Part shown: piece by piece, positions 1 to 6,578 of the stretch
How the letters are laid out: each line of letters opens with the position of its first letter
Numbering within the stretch: the first letter of the stretch is position 1
Source: Rikenellaceae bacterium
Lineage (GTDB): Bacteria > Bacteroidota > Bacteroidia > Bacteroidales > UBA932
Direction: 5' to 3'
NCBI GenBank assembly: GCA_003513895.1
Contig: DOSU01000170.1
Location: 1-6,875 of the forward strand
Length of the DNA stretch: 6,875 nucleotides
Made by a program: the position numbers and the translations under genes
The notes under the pieces: generated by a model
What the model was told of the DNA's origin: nothing
The model's input: only the letters and a program-made list of their open reading frames with translations
Database searches by the model: none

Positions 1-842
1 CCAATCTCAATTGTTGCAGCAACTCCGCTTGCGTTGTCGTCTGCTCCGTTGTGCACCTCGGACATTTTTGGAGCCATACTCCCAGATCCCTTACCACCAA
101 TTCCAATGTGGTCATAATGAGCGCCTATTAGTATAGAGTTTGAAAATTTACTCTCCCCCAGCTGCATGATCACATTTTGAGACCGGCCTTTTACGCTGTT
201 TACAACAGTTTTGATAAAAACTTCACTCTCGGGAGTAGAGAGAAGTTCTGCTGCCAAAGCAGAAGTTATCTGAAGAGCAGGGATTGAAATAGAATTGGTA
301 CCTCCTCTTCTCCCTCCGGAAATTTCTTCATTTGAAAAGAATAGTACAGCAGATATACCTTTGTCTTTTAATAAGGTTACCTTAAAAGGTATGCTGTCTT
401 TGGTGCATTTTATGATTGCCACTTTTCCCGATACGTTGCCGGGAATAGAATCGATATGAGTTATGTAAACAATTTTTGCAGTAATTTGAGCCGATGGAGA
501 TTCCGGCACTACAAGAAAATCCTTGCCTTCCAGCTTAGAAATTTTGCCTGTTTTAAACTTTGATCCAAATCCCACTTCTCTGTAGAGAGTAAACTCGAAA
601 TGAACGAGCGGATCATCTCCTATTAATGGTTTAAACCCAATCTTCTTTAGTTCAAAAGCTATATATCTGGCTGCTTCTTTGTCTTCTTTACTCCCCGACT
701 CTCTTCCCTTCATTTTATCATCTGCCAGGAATGAGATTATTTTTACTAAATCTTCATCTCCTTTTTGTGTAGTTTGTGCAAAAATTGGGACAAAAGTGAT
801 AGATGTAAGAACAAAAAGAATTGAACAAAATTTATTTTTCAT
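1..842 (-). CDS. Secreted M28-family zinc peptidase with PA-type insert (N-terminal 280 residues, truncated by window edge)
   Basis: This is probably an exported metallo-aminopeptidase or related M28 hydrolase acting in the periplasm or at the cell surface. The start is the ATG at 842-840, which is followed directly by a signal peptide: basic MKNK, a hydrophobic stretch to about residue 20 and likely cleavage after IFA (22/23). Residues about 138-175 (SGKVAIIK... KGISAVLFFSNEE) resemble a protease-associated domain inserted before the catalytic domain, as in many bacterial M28 proteins. The catalytic part begins near 236 with IGAHYDH (first zinc ligand H242, plus D244) and NGADDNASGV (bridging Asp, D269). 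The catalytic Glu and the remaining zinc ligands should lie further on, beyond position 1 of the window. The reading frame is open to the edge, so about 280 of a usual 430-550 residues are visible. It is transcribed away from the ABC operon, and its substrate is unknown. Confidence 0.9.
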   Translation of the reverse strand, partial: MKNKFCSILFVLTSITFVPIFAQTTQKGDEDLVKIISFLADDKMKGRESGSKEDKEAARYIAFELKKIGFKPLIGDDPLVHFEFTLYREVGFGSKFKTGKISKLEGKDFLVVPESPSAQITAKIVYITHIDSIPGNVSGKVAIIKCTKDSIPFKVTLLKDKGISAVLFFSNEEISGGRRGGTNSISIPALQITSALAAELLSTPESEVFIKTVVNSVKGRSQNVIMQLGESKFSNSILIGAHYDHIGIGGKGSGSMAPKMSEVHNGADDNASGVAATIEI

Positions 843-894
843 CAAATTTAAGTTAAATTATAAAAAATTTTCTCCCACATTTTCAATTAGTTAT

Positions 895-922
895 CAAAAA
901 TATTGAAAAATTTTCGTACAAA
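895..922 (-). promoter_or_regulatory. Candidate leftward promoter for the M28 peptidase gene
   Basis: On the minus strand, TATTTTTG (902 to 895) matches the Bacteroidota -7 element TAnnTTTG. A TTTG lies 16 bases upstream (922 to 919), slightly closer than usual. It would give a 5' leader of about 45 bases. Two further TAnnTTTG matches lie at 926-919 and 934-927, and the whole stretch is A/T-rich, so the choice among them is uncertain. Confidence 0.35.
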
Positions 923-936
923 TTTACAAAAATATT
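895..936 (+). repeat. Pair of 10-base direct repeats in the divergent control region
   Basis: CAAAAATATT occurs at 895-904 and again at 927-936, so the copies are 32 bases apart start to start, about three helical turns. Each copy contains a leftward TAnnTTTG match, and the second touches the TTTG of the rightward promoter. The repeat may be a protein site, or simply chance in very AT-rich DNA. Confidence 0.4.
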
Positions 937-965
937 TTGAGGAATAAAAAGTATGCTTACATTTG
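936..965 (+). promoter_or_regulatory. Bacteroidota-type promoter of the ABC/GntR operon
   Basis: TTTG (936-939) and TACATTTG (958-965) are separated by 18 bases and match the TTTG / TAnnTTTG consensus of the primary sigma factor in Bacteroidota. Transcription would begin at about 970-975, giving a leader of about 40 bases before the ATG at 1015. This is the clearest promoter in the window. Confidence 0.75.
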
Positions 966-966
966 C

Positions 967-990
967 AGTGTACTACTTCACTAACACACG
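967..990 (+). promoter_or_regulatory. Imperfect palindrome, likely operator for the GntR repressor
   Basis: AGTGTACTA (967-975) and TAACACACG (982-990) are imperfect inverted halves around a 6-base spacer. Seven of the 12 symmetric positions pair, including a GTGT/ACAC outer block and a TA/TA inner block. It lies directly downstream of the -7 element and over the predicted start of transcription, where a bound repressor would block initiation. Operators of YtrA-type GntR proteins are palindromes of roughly this size near the promoter of their own ABC operon. Binding by the regulator at 2657-2995 is inferred. Confidence 0.55.
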
Positions 991-1014
991 AAGATAATAT
1001 TAAACATAAAAAAT

Positions 1015-1842
1015 ATGGTAACAATTGAAAATCTACATTTTAGCTATTCAAGACACATTGTATTTAATGATGTCAGCTTGTCTCTCGAAGGAGGAAAAAT
1101 TTACGGGCTCCTCGGACAGAATGGAGTTGGAAAGACTACTCTACTTAAAATTATAAGCGGCTTGCTCAAAGTGAGTTCCGGGAAATGTTCTGTTATGAAC
1201 TATGATCCCTCTAAAAGGGAACCCGGGTTTTTAAGCGAACTGTTTTATATTCCGGAAGATTTTGTTGGCCCGGATATAACAATAAATCAATTTGCAAAAT
1301 TAAGGGGCGATTTTTATCCATCTTACGATGCGAATAAATTCAGCCGCCTGATGACAGATTTTGAAGTAAACGGTAATTATAAATTTACCAAGCTTTCGTT
1401 TGGCCAGCAAAAAAAGGCAATTATTGCATTTGCCCTTGCAACAAACACAAAACTGATACTGATGGATGAACCAAGTAATGGTTTGGATATTCCATCCAAA
1501 GCTCAGCTGAGAAGAGTTATTTCCCAGGCATCTTCGGATGAAACCTGCATTGTTATTTCGACACATCAGGTGAGAGATCTTGAAAACCTTATCGACCCTA
1601 TTATAATACTTGATAAAAACGGTGTTCTGTTAAATGAAAGCATCGAAAGCATTAGCAGAAAACTTTGCTTTGAATTCAGCCCGGTTCCTTCCGAAAGCGC
1701 TATTTATTCGGAGCCTGCTTTGGGGGGATATGTAGTGGTGAACAGAAACACTTCGGACCAGGAGTGTAAAGTAAATATTGAAGCTCTATTCAATACAGTT
1801 TTATTAAACAAAGAGGTTATTAAAGACATTTTCAAAAAATAG
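1015..1842 (+). CDS. ABC transporter ATP-binding protein (ABC-2/drug-exporter type, GntR-linked)
   Basis: This is the cytoplasmic ATPase that would power the permease encoded just downstream. All nucleotide-binding motifs are present in its 275 residues: A-loop Tyr11, Walker A GQNGVGKT (34-41), a Q-loop region reading YIPED (78-82) with Glu in place of Gln, signature LSFGQ (127-131), Walker B LILMDE (147-152) with catalytic Glu152, D-loop residues GLD (156-158) and switch His184. The Glu in the Q-loop position is common in exporters of the CcmA/DrrA/YtrB kind, which argues against an importer. Residues about 200-275 form a short C-terminal extension without a recognised domain. The ATG at 1015 is the natural start, because the ABC fold begins at residue 3, and no clear Shine-Dalgarno precedes it. 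It is the first gene of an operon, under the promoter at 936-965. The substrate is unknown. Confidence 0.95.
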   Translation: MVTIENLHFSYSRHIVFNDVSLSLEGGKIYGLLGQNGVGKTTLLKIISGLLKVSSGKCSVMNYDPSKREPGFLSELFYIPEDFVGPDITINQFAKLRGDFYPSYDANKFSRLMTDFEVNGNYKFTKLSFGQQKKAIIAFALATNTKLILMDEPSNGLDIPSKAQLRRVISQASSDETCIVISTHQVRDLENLIDPIIILDKNGVLLNESIESISRKLCFEFSPVPSESAIYSEPALGGYVVVNRNTSDQECKVNIEALFNTVLLNKEVIKDIFKK

Positions 1843-1850
1843 TAAAAGCC

Positions 1851-2651
1851 ATGAACGAAATTTTTAATAGAAACAGATATTTCAAACTCGTAAAAAAAGA
1901 GTTTTCCGAAAGAGCTCCTATGATTTTCAAAATAGCTGCAATCTTTTCTCTAATGCTTGCTGCATTCTGGGTTAGTATGTTAATTTTTGACGGAAATCCG
2001 GTGAATGCCGAAGCAAGAGCAAAGTATCTTTTTATGGCTACATTCATAACAATGATAATAGCCCCATTTAATCTATACAGAAGTTACAACCACCCGAAAA
2101 AAGGAATTGATTATGTTCTTCTTCCGGCCTCTGTTACAGAGAAGTTTCTGAGTATGCTTTCAAACACCGTTATATTTCTGCCTGTAATTACCTTTCTTTC
2201 CATTATGGCAGTAGACAGCATCCTTGCAACATTTACTCCAAAAATGTTTACCGGTTATATATTTAGTGCAATTGCAGGATATGAAAAACCTTTTGAAAAT
2301 ATTATTGAAGCAATTATTCTGCAATTTGGCTGCATTTTTGGCAACTTTCTCTATCGTAAAAACAAAGTGTTTAAAACAATGCTTTCAGGAGCCGGCTTGT
2401 ATATGGGGCTTGCTTTGATACTTGTTTTTCTTATAACAGTCGTGTTTAAGAGCGATTTTCAAACTATGCAGAATATGAATATGAGCATTCATATTGGAAA
2501 CATCTCCGATTTGAATAACTTAAAAGGATATGAATCAGTGGGATCTATAATAAAGAGTTTTTATTACGCTTCACTGGTTTTGTTTTACGGCGTTTTTCCT
2601 GTCGCTTTCCTTGCCGGTACGTATTATAAAATGAAAACCCAGCAATACTAA
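1851..2651 (+). CDS. ABC transporter permease, six predicted membrane segments
   Basis: This is the likely membrane partner of the ATPase, starting 8 bases after that gene ends. The 266 residues contain about six hydrophobic segments: roughly 24-46, 59-78, 100-128, 135-164 (weaker, partly amphipathic), 176-199 and 236-258. This fits the ABC-2-type exporter fold rather than an importer, and no substrate-binding protein is encoded nearby. Between the second and third segments lies a polar loop with HPKKGIDYVLLPAS and EKF (81-99). This reminds me of a block shared by membrane proteins found next to GntR/ABC genes in Bacteroidota, though I could not run an alignment. The N-terminus (1-20) is basic and probably cytoplasmic. 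Assignment as a permease rests on context and topology, since membrane domains of this type diverge strongly. The transported compound cannot be deduced. Confidence 0.8.
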   Translation: MNEIFNRNRYFKLVKKEFSERAPMIFKIAAIFSLMLAAFWVSMLIFDGNPVNAEARAKYLFMATFITMIIAPFNLYRSYNHPKKGIDYVLLPASVTEKFLSMLSNTVIFLPVITFLSIMAVDSILATFTPKMFTGYIFSAIAGYEKPFENIIEAIILQFGCIFGNFLYRKNKVFKTMLSGAGLYMGLALILVFLITVVFKSDFQTMQNMNMSIHIGNISDLNNLKGYESVGSIIKSFYYASLVLFYGVFPVAFLAGTYYKMKTQQY

Positions 2652-2656
2652 CGACT

Positions 2657-2995
2657 ATGGAATTTAACGAACACAAACCGATATACCTCCAGATCTCCGA
2701 TACAATTTGTGATAAAATTTTAGGTGACGAATGGAGAGAAGAAGAGAGGATTCCCTCTGTAAGAGAACTGGGCATTAGCCTTGGAGTAAATCCCAACACA
2801 ATAATGAGAACATACGACCACCTTCAGACTACCGAAATAATATACAACAAAAGGGGTGTCGGCTATTATGTGGCAACCGGAGCTAAATCAAAGATAATTG
2901 GCCTTCAGAGAGATCAATTCATTAAAGAAGAGCTTCCTAAAATAACTAAAAGAATGAACCTGCTGGGTCTAAAGCCCGAAGAGATCTTCAAATAA
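2657..2995 (+). CDS. Short GntR-family (YtrA-type) transcriptional repressor
   Basis: This is a DNA-binding regulator, probably an autorepressor of its own ABC operon. Residues 1-75 form the GntR winged helix: PIYLQISDTI (8-17), the helix-turn-helix SVRELGISLGVNPNTIMRTY (34-53), and the wing NKRGVGYYV (64-72). Only about 37 residues follow (76-112), with an amphipathic stretch IKEELPKITKRMNLLGL. This is far too short for the ligand-binding domains of the FadR, HutC or MocR groups, but it suits the YtrA group, whose members dimerise through a couple of helices and usually sit beside ABC genes. At 112 residues it is slightly shorter than typical YtrA proteins (about 120-130), but nothing looks broken. 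It begins 5 bases after the permease stop, so the genes are almost certainly co-transcribed. The likely binding site is the palindrome at 967-990. Confidence 0.92.
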   Translation: MEFNEHKPIYLQISDTICDKILGDEWREEERIPSVRELGISLGVNPNTIMRTYDHLQTTEIIYNKRGVGYYVATGAKSKIIGLQRDQFIKEELPKITKRMNLLGLKPEEIFK

Positions 2996-3024
2996 CTCAA
3001 ATTATTTAAAAATATTTCCCTAAG

Positions 3025-3081
3025 AGTGCAACTAATAAACATTAGTCTACGTCTAAAGGTGTATAAATTATAAAGTGCAAC
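3025..3081 (+). repeat. Pair of 8-base direct repeats upstream of the barrel gene
   Basis: AGTGCAAC occurs at 3025-3032 and 3074-3081, 49 bases apart start to start. The first copy runs into the inverted repeat at 3031-3046, and its AGTG start resembles the left half (AGTGTACTA) of the operon palindrome at 967. It may be part of a control region, or chance. Confidence 0.4.
3031..3046 (+). promoter_or_regulatory. Perfect inverted repeat between the GntR and barrel genes, possible operator
   Basis: ACTAAT (3031-3036) and ATTAGT (3041-3046) are perfect inverted arms around AAAC. No run of T follows, so it does not look like a terminator. It shares the inner ACTA...TA core and a preceding AGTG with the palindrome at 967-990, but the spacing differs. 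It may be a second regulator site controlling the barrel gene. In the 113-base spacer I see no good TAnnTTTG promoter on the plus strand, so read-through from the operon is also possible. Confidence 0.45.
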
Positions 3082-3108
3082 GCAAAGTATTCAATATTAT
3101 TTAGAACT

Positions 3109-5538
3109 ATGTATAACAAATTTTTCGCATTAATTATCTCAATTTTAATTTTCAGCAGTGCTTTTGGAGCAAAAAACAATGGCATCATTGTAGGAAAAGT
3201 AACTGAAAAAAGTAATGGCAACCCTCTCCCCTTCGCAACCGTAAGCATTCAGAACGAAGAGAAGAAAATAGTAGGTGGAGCTACCACCGGTGACGATGGA
3301 AACTTTCAAATAAACAATTTGATTTTTGGCAAATGCAATGTAAAAGTATCTTTCATAGGATTCAAAGACACAACATTTGTTGTAGATATAAAAGAGAGTG
3401 CAAATAACGTAAATCTTGGAGTTATAAAACTTGCAACTGATGCAATAGCGTTGCAAAGCGCCCTGGTCGTCGCCAAAGTTCCTGTAATTGAACAGAAGCT
3501 CGACAAAATTGTAATGAATGTTTCTGAGGCGGTTTCTACACAGGGGAGCAATGCACTTGATGTTCTCAAGAAAGCTCCCGGAATAAGTGTTGATCCTTCC
3601 GGCAATATCCTTTTGAACGGTGCTGCTGTTCAGGTTTGGATAGACGGCAGACCATCAAATCTTTCAGGTGCCGAACTTGAAGCCCTCCTAAGCGGAACAG
3701 ATGGTTCCACTATCGATAAGATTGAAATTATTTCTCATCCTTCGGCAAAATATGACGCTGCTGGGAGCGGAGGCATAATTAACATCAAAACAAAGAAGAA
3801 CTTTGCCAGAGGGTTGAGCGGTTCTATGAAAGCTTCGTATACTGCTGCTCCTTATACCAATTATTACCAGGGTGCCGATGGTAGTCTCAATTTGAATTAC
3901 AGAAGCGAAAAAACAAATACTTCTATCACATACAGTCCAAGATACAACGAGTTTTTTGAGCATTTCTATTCAAAAACAAATTTGGGTAACGGAATGATAA
4001 TTAACGGAACTACCGAGTCTGATGACTTTACAAGGAATCATTCGTTCAGAGTTGTCAATGATATTTTCTTAACCAAAAAAGATGTTTTGGGTGTTATCGT
4101 TAACGGATTTATAAGAAACTCAAATGACTTTACAGATGATGCAGTTACCGGAAGCGAACTGCTAAACAACGGGGTTCTTGTAGAAAAAACAAAAACAGGA
4201 ATTGACAACGACGACATTTTCGACAATATCTCAGGAAATCTCAATTACACCCACACCTTCAAAGACAATCAGGAGATAACGCTAAATGCAGACTATGGTT
4301 ATTACAAAATTGGCAAGAACAGCTTCCAGGACAACTATTTCTCGGACAAGGACGGTATTCAAACTAGAGTTCCCTCTATATTCAAAAGCAACTCCGATCA
4401 GCTTATCAATATCATGTCTTTTAGAGCCGACTACGAGCAGCCAATTTTTAAAACATTCAAGCTTGAAACCGGAATAAAATGGGCTCAGAGTAATACAAAC
4501 AACGACCTAATCCGTCAGGATCAGATAAACAATAACTGGGTAATAAATAATCCGCTGAGCAGTAAGTTCGATTACAAGGAGAATATCTCGGCAGCATATC
4601 TGTCACTTGCCAAACAATTTGGCACTAAATGGAGTCTTAAAGCAGGATTAAGAGGAGAACTCACTCAGGCAACAGGTGAATGGATAAGCGCAGATACTAC
4701 TACAAACAAAACATATCTGGACGTATTTCCAACTGCATTTGCAGGCTATACACCTAATAAGAATCTGAGATTCGGATTGTCTTATACAATGAGAATCCAA
4801 AGACCGAATTTCAATCAGCTTAATCCTTTCAGAATGTACATTGATGCAAGCAGTTCACTTGAAGGAAATCCAAATCTGAACCCTCAGTATAACCATCAAC
4901 TCAGTCTTTCTCTTGGAATTAAACAGCACTTTTCTGTGAGTATGCACGGGCAGTTTATGAATGGTGTTATAATTCAGAATGCACATTTTAATCCCGAGAC
5001 TGGTGAAAAGATGCTTGTTTGGGAGAATTTCGGAAAACAGTCTTTTGTTGGAGGTGCTCTTTCTGTAACTGAATTGCCTATAACCAAGTGGCTCATTCTT
5101 AATGCGAATGTGTTTGTAGCAAACGTAAGTAATTCAACAGAAGGATATGAAAGCAGCTCCATTTTTTCAAACGCAAATTTCAATGCTGCTTTCCTTTTGC
5201 CGAAAAATTTCAAGATTGAGGCAATGGGCTTTGCTCAAAGTGGAATTCCATACGGATACTTTTTAGTTGAACCTACTTTTGAGCTTTCGCTCGGGATCAA
5301 GAAAACCATCATGGACAACAAAGCTACAATTGCACTCAATGTTAGCGATATTTTAAACAGCAGGGAAAACAACGTTAAACTGAATAGCGGAATTCTGGAA
5401 TCCTATAGTTTTAATTCGAATTACAGAAGCCGCCAGATTACATTAAGCTTCCAGTATCGCTTCGGACAGAGCAAAGCTATGAAAACAAGAAAAGTAGGCA
5501 ATACCGAAGAGGCAGCAAGAGCCGGATCGGGAAACTAA
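3109..5538 (+). CDS. Outer-membrane beta-barrel receptor-like protein (TonB-receptor-like, OMP_b-brl_3 type)
   Basis: This 809-residue protein is predicted to reside in the outer membrane. Its start at 3109 is followed by a signal peptide (MYNKFFALIISILIF..., cleavage likely after AFG at 20). Residues 25-110 form a carboxypeptidase-D-like regulatory beta-sandwich (GKVTEKSNGNPLPFATVSI, with GDDGNFQI). Residues about 125-230 are a TonB-receptor plug, containing LKKAPGISVD (153-162), VWIDGRPSNLSG (176-187) and the hallmark HPSAKYDAAGSGGIINI (210-226). The rest, about 235-786, is a barrel with alternating polar/aromatic strands that ends in the strand LSFQYRFG. A polar tail of about 23 residues (QSKAMKTRKV...) follows. 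No SusD-like lipoprotein gene is adjacent, so glycan uptake as a SusC/D pair is unlikely. It follows the GntR/ABC operon on the same strand and precedes a strong terminator. It may import a TonB-dependent ligand or serve the ABC module, but the substrate is unknown. Confidence 0.9.
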   Translation: MYNKFFALIISILIFSSAFGAKNNGIIVGKVTEKSNGNPLPFATVSIQNEEKKIVGGATTGDDGNFQINNLIFGKCNVKVSFIGFKDTTFVVDIKESANNVNLGVIKLATDAIALQSALVVAKVPVIEQKLDKIVMNVSEAVSTQGSNALDVLKKAPGISVDPSGNILLNGAAVQVWIDGRPSNLSGAELEALLSGTDGSTIDKIEIISHPSAKYDAAGSGGIINIKTKKNFARGLSGSMKASYTAAPYTNYYQGADGSLNLNYRSEKTNTSITYSPRYNEFFEHFYSKTNLGNGMIINGTTESDDFTRNHSFRVVNDIFLTKKDVLGVIVNGFIRNSNDFTDDAVTGSELLNNGVLVEKTKTGIDNDDIFDNISGNLNYTHTFKDNQEITLNADYGYYKIGKNSFQDNYFSDKDGIQTRVPSIFKSNSDQLINIMSFRADYEQPIFKTFKLETGIKWAQSNTNNDLIRQDQINNNWVINNPLSSKFDYKENISAAYLSLAKQFGTKWSLKAGLRGELTQATGEWISADTTTNKTYLDVFPTAFAGYTPNKNLRFGLSYTMRIQRPNFNQLNPFRMYIDASSSLEGNPNLNPQYNHQLSLSLGIKQHFSVSMHGQFMNGVIIQNAHFNPETGEKMLVWENFGKQSFVGGALSVTELPITKWLILNANVFVANVSNSTEGYESSSIFSNANFNAAFLLPKNFKIEAMGFAQSGIPYGYFLVEPTFELSLGIKKTIMDNKATIALNVSDILNSRENNVKLNSGILESYSFNSNYRSRQITLSFQYRFGQSKAMKTRKVGNTEEAARAGSGN

Positions 5539-5613
5539 TATAATGAATGGCAAAGGAGAATTAAATAGTATTTAGGTTTAGGTAAACTTCATAAAACAAT
5601 GTATCCTCTGCCA

Positions 5614-5645
5614 AAAGAGGCTGTCTATAAACAGACAGCCTCTTT
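5614..5645. terminator. Strong bidirectional hairpin terminator
   Basis: A 13-base perfect stem pairs 5614-5626 (AAAGAGGCTGTCT) with 5633-5645 (AGACAGCCTCTTT) around the loop ATAAAC. An A-run on the left (5613-5616) and a T-rich right side (5643-5650) supply U-tracts in both directions. It lies between two converging genes, 75 bases after the barrel gene stop and 23 bases after the folD stop, so it can end both transcripts. Confidence 0.88.
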
Positions 5646-5668
5646 ATCTTATAAATCAAATGATTAAA

Positions 5669-6535
5669 TTAATTTCCGGTTGCTTTTAATGTGTTTTTCA
5701 ACAATGAAATTATTGTCATTGGACCAACACCCCCGGGTACCGGAGTTATATAGGAACATTTTGGAGATACTTCACTGAATAAAACATCACCAACCAAACG
5801 AAATCCCGACTTATTATCGGCTTTCACTCTTGTAATACCTACATCTATAACAACGGCTCCCTCTTTTACCATGTCACCGGTAAGAAATTCAGGAATTCCC
5901 AGTGCGGCAATAATTATATCGGCGTCCAGAGTGTGTTTTTTAATGTCTTTTGTACGGCTGTGGCAAATCGTTACAGTACAATCGCCGGGTTTTGATTTTT
6001 GAGAGAGAAGATTTGCAACCGGACGGCCTACGATATTGCTCCGGCCTATAACCACACAATGCTTTCCGGATGTTTCAATTTTATATCTGTCAAGGAGCTC
6101 CACAATTCCCCATGGTGTTGCTGAAACAAACGAGGGAAGTCCAAGTACCATTCTGCCTACATTTTCGGGATGAAAGCCATCGACATCCTTTCGCGGATCA
6201 ATAGCTTCGACAACTTTCTCTTCGTTTATGTGCTTTGGAAGCGGTAACTGAACTATAAGTCCGTCTATTCCTTCGTTTTTATTAATTTTTGCAATTTCTC
6301 CTAATAAAATTTCTTCCGAAGTATCTCCCGGAAGTCTGATAATAGTCGAATCAAAACCCACTTGTGAACAAGCTTTCTCCTTATGTCCGACATATGTTTG
6401 GGAAGCTCCGTCTTCACCAACAAGAATTGCCGCAAGATGAGGCCTTTTTCCGCCGTTTCGGACAATCTCTTCCACTTTTGAAGCTATCTCTATCTTAATT
6501 GCATCTGCTGTCGCTTTTCCGTCCAGAATTGTCAT
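5669..6535 (-). CDS. folD: Bifunctional methylenetetrahydrofolate dehydrogenase / methenyltetrahydrofolate cyclohydrolase
   Basis: FolD is a cytosolic one-carbon enzyme. It oxidises 5,10-methylene-THF with NADP+ to methenyl-THF and hydrolyses that to 10-formyl-THF, for purine and initiator-tRNA formylation. The 288-residue length is normal. The active site is intact: Tyr48 and Lys52 in YVGHKEKAC, Gln96 in DGLIVQLPLP (91-100), and Asp119 in KDVDGFHPENVG (116-127), each two residues before its E. coli counterpart. The dinucleotide-binding segment is VVIGRSNIVGRP (161-172), and the family signature PVPGGVGPMT is at 265-274. The usual PCTPxG is SATPWG here (138-143), and SATP is familiar in Bacteroidota FolD. 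The ATG at 6535-6533 gives the conserved N-terminus. It lies 43 bases downstream of ffh on the same strand, without a convincing promoter between them, so co-transcription with ffh is plausible. Transcription ends at the hairpin 5614-5645. Confidence 0.97.
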   Translation of the reverse strand: MTILDGKATADAIKIEIASKVEEIVRNGGKRPHLAAILVGEDGASQTYVGHKEKACSQVGFDSTIIRLPGDTSEEILLGEIAKINKNEGIDGLIVQLPLPKHINEEKVVEAIDPRKDVDGFHPENVGRMVLGLPSFVSATPWGIVELLDRYKIETSGKHCVVIGRSNIVGRPVANLLSQKSKPGDCTVTICHSRTKDIKKHTLDADIIIAALGIPEFLTGDMVKEGAVVIDVGITRVKADNKSGFRLVGDVLFSEVSPKCSYITPVPGGVGPMTIISLLKNTLKATGN

Positions 6536-6578
6536 GTCTTGATTTGAATTTAAATGAACTGATATTAAAACACAAAAG

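Noticed and set aside
679..906. Open frame on the plus strand across the peptidase start region
   Set aside because: Antisense to the M28 gene, which has a signal peptide and zinc-site motifs. The plus-strand product has no recognisable features.
1220..1229. Ten-base palindrome AACCCGGGTT
   Set aside because: A short palindrome within the well-conserved ATPase coding frame. It is of the size expected by chance.
1300..1566. Open frame on the minus strand within the ATPase gene
   Set aside because: A shadow of the ATPase frame, which contains all ABC motifs. Its Cys/Asn-rich composition does not look like a real protein.
2472..2495. Inverted repeat AATATGAAT / ATTCATATT with 6-base spacer
   Set aside because: It lies inside the permease coding region and encodes ordinary residues (NMNMSIHI). 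No T-run or promoter is near. Most likely a coincidence of AT-rich codons.
3109..5538. Barrel gene as a SusC of a polysaccharide utilisation locus
   Set aside because: No SusD-like lipoprotein, glycoside hydrolase or sugar regulator is nearby. Its length of 809 residues and its motifs fit the OMP_b-brl_3 group rather than SusC, which is usually about 1000 residues.
5571..5582. TTTAGG repeated twice, resembling a telomere-like repeat
   Set aside because: Only two units in an ordinary intergenic spacer, with no sign of a chromosome end or a longer array.
6536..6578. Possible promoter for folD in the ffh-folD gap
   Set aside because: Minus-strand TAACTTTTG only approximates TAnnTTTG, with one extra base, and overlaps the ffh stop. 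Read-through from ffh is the simpler explanation.
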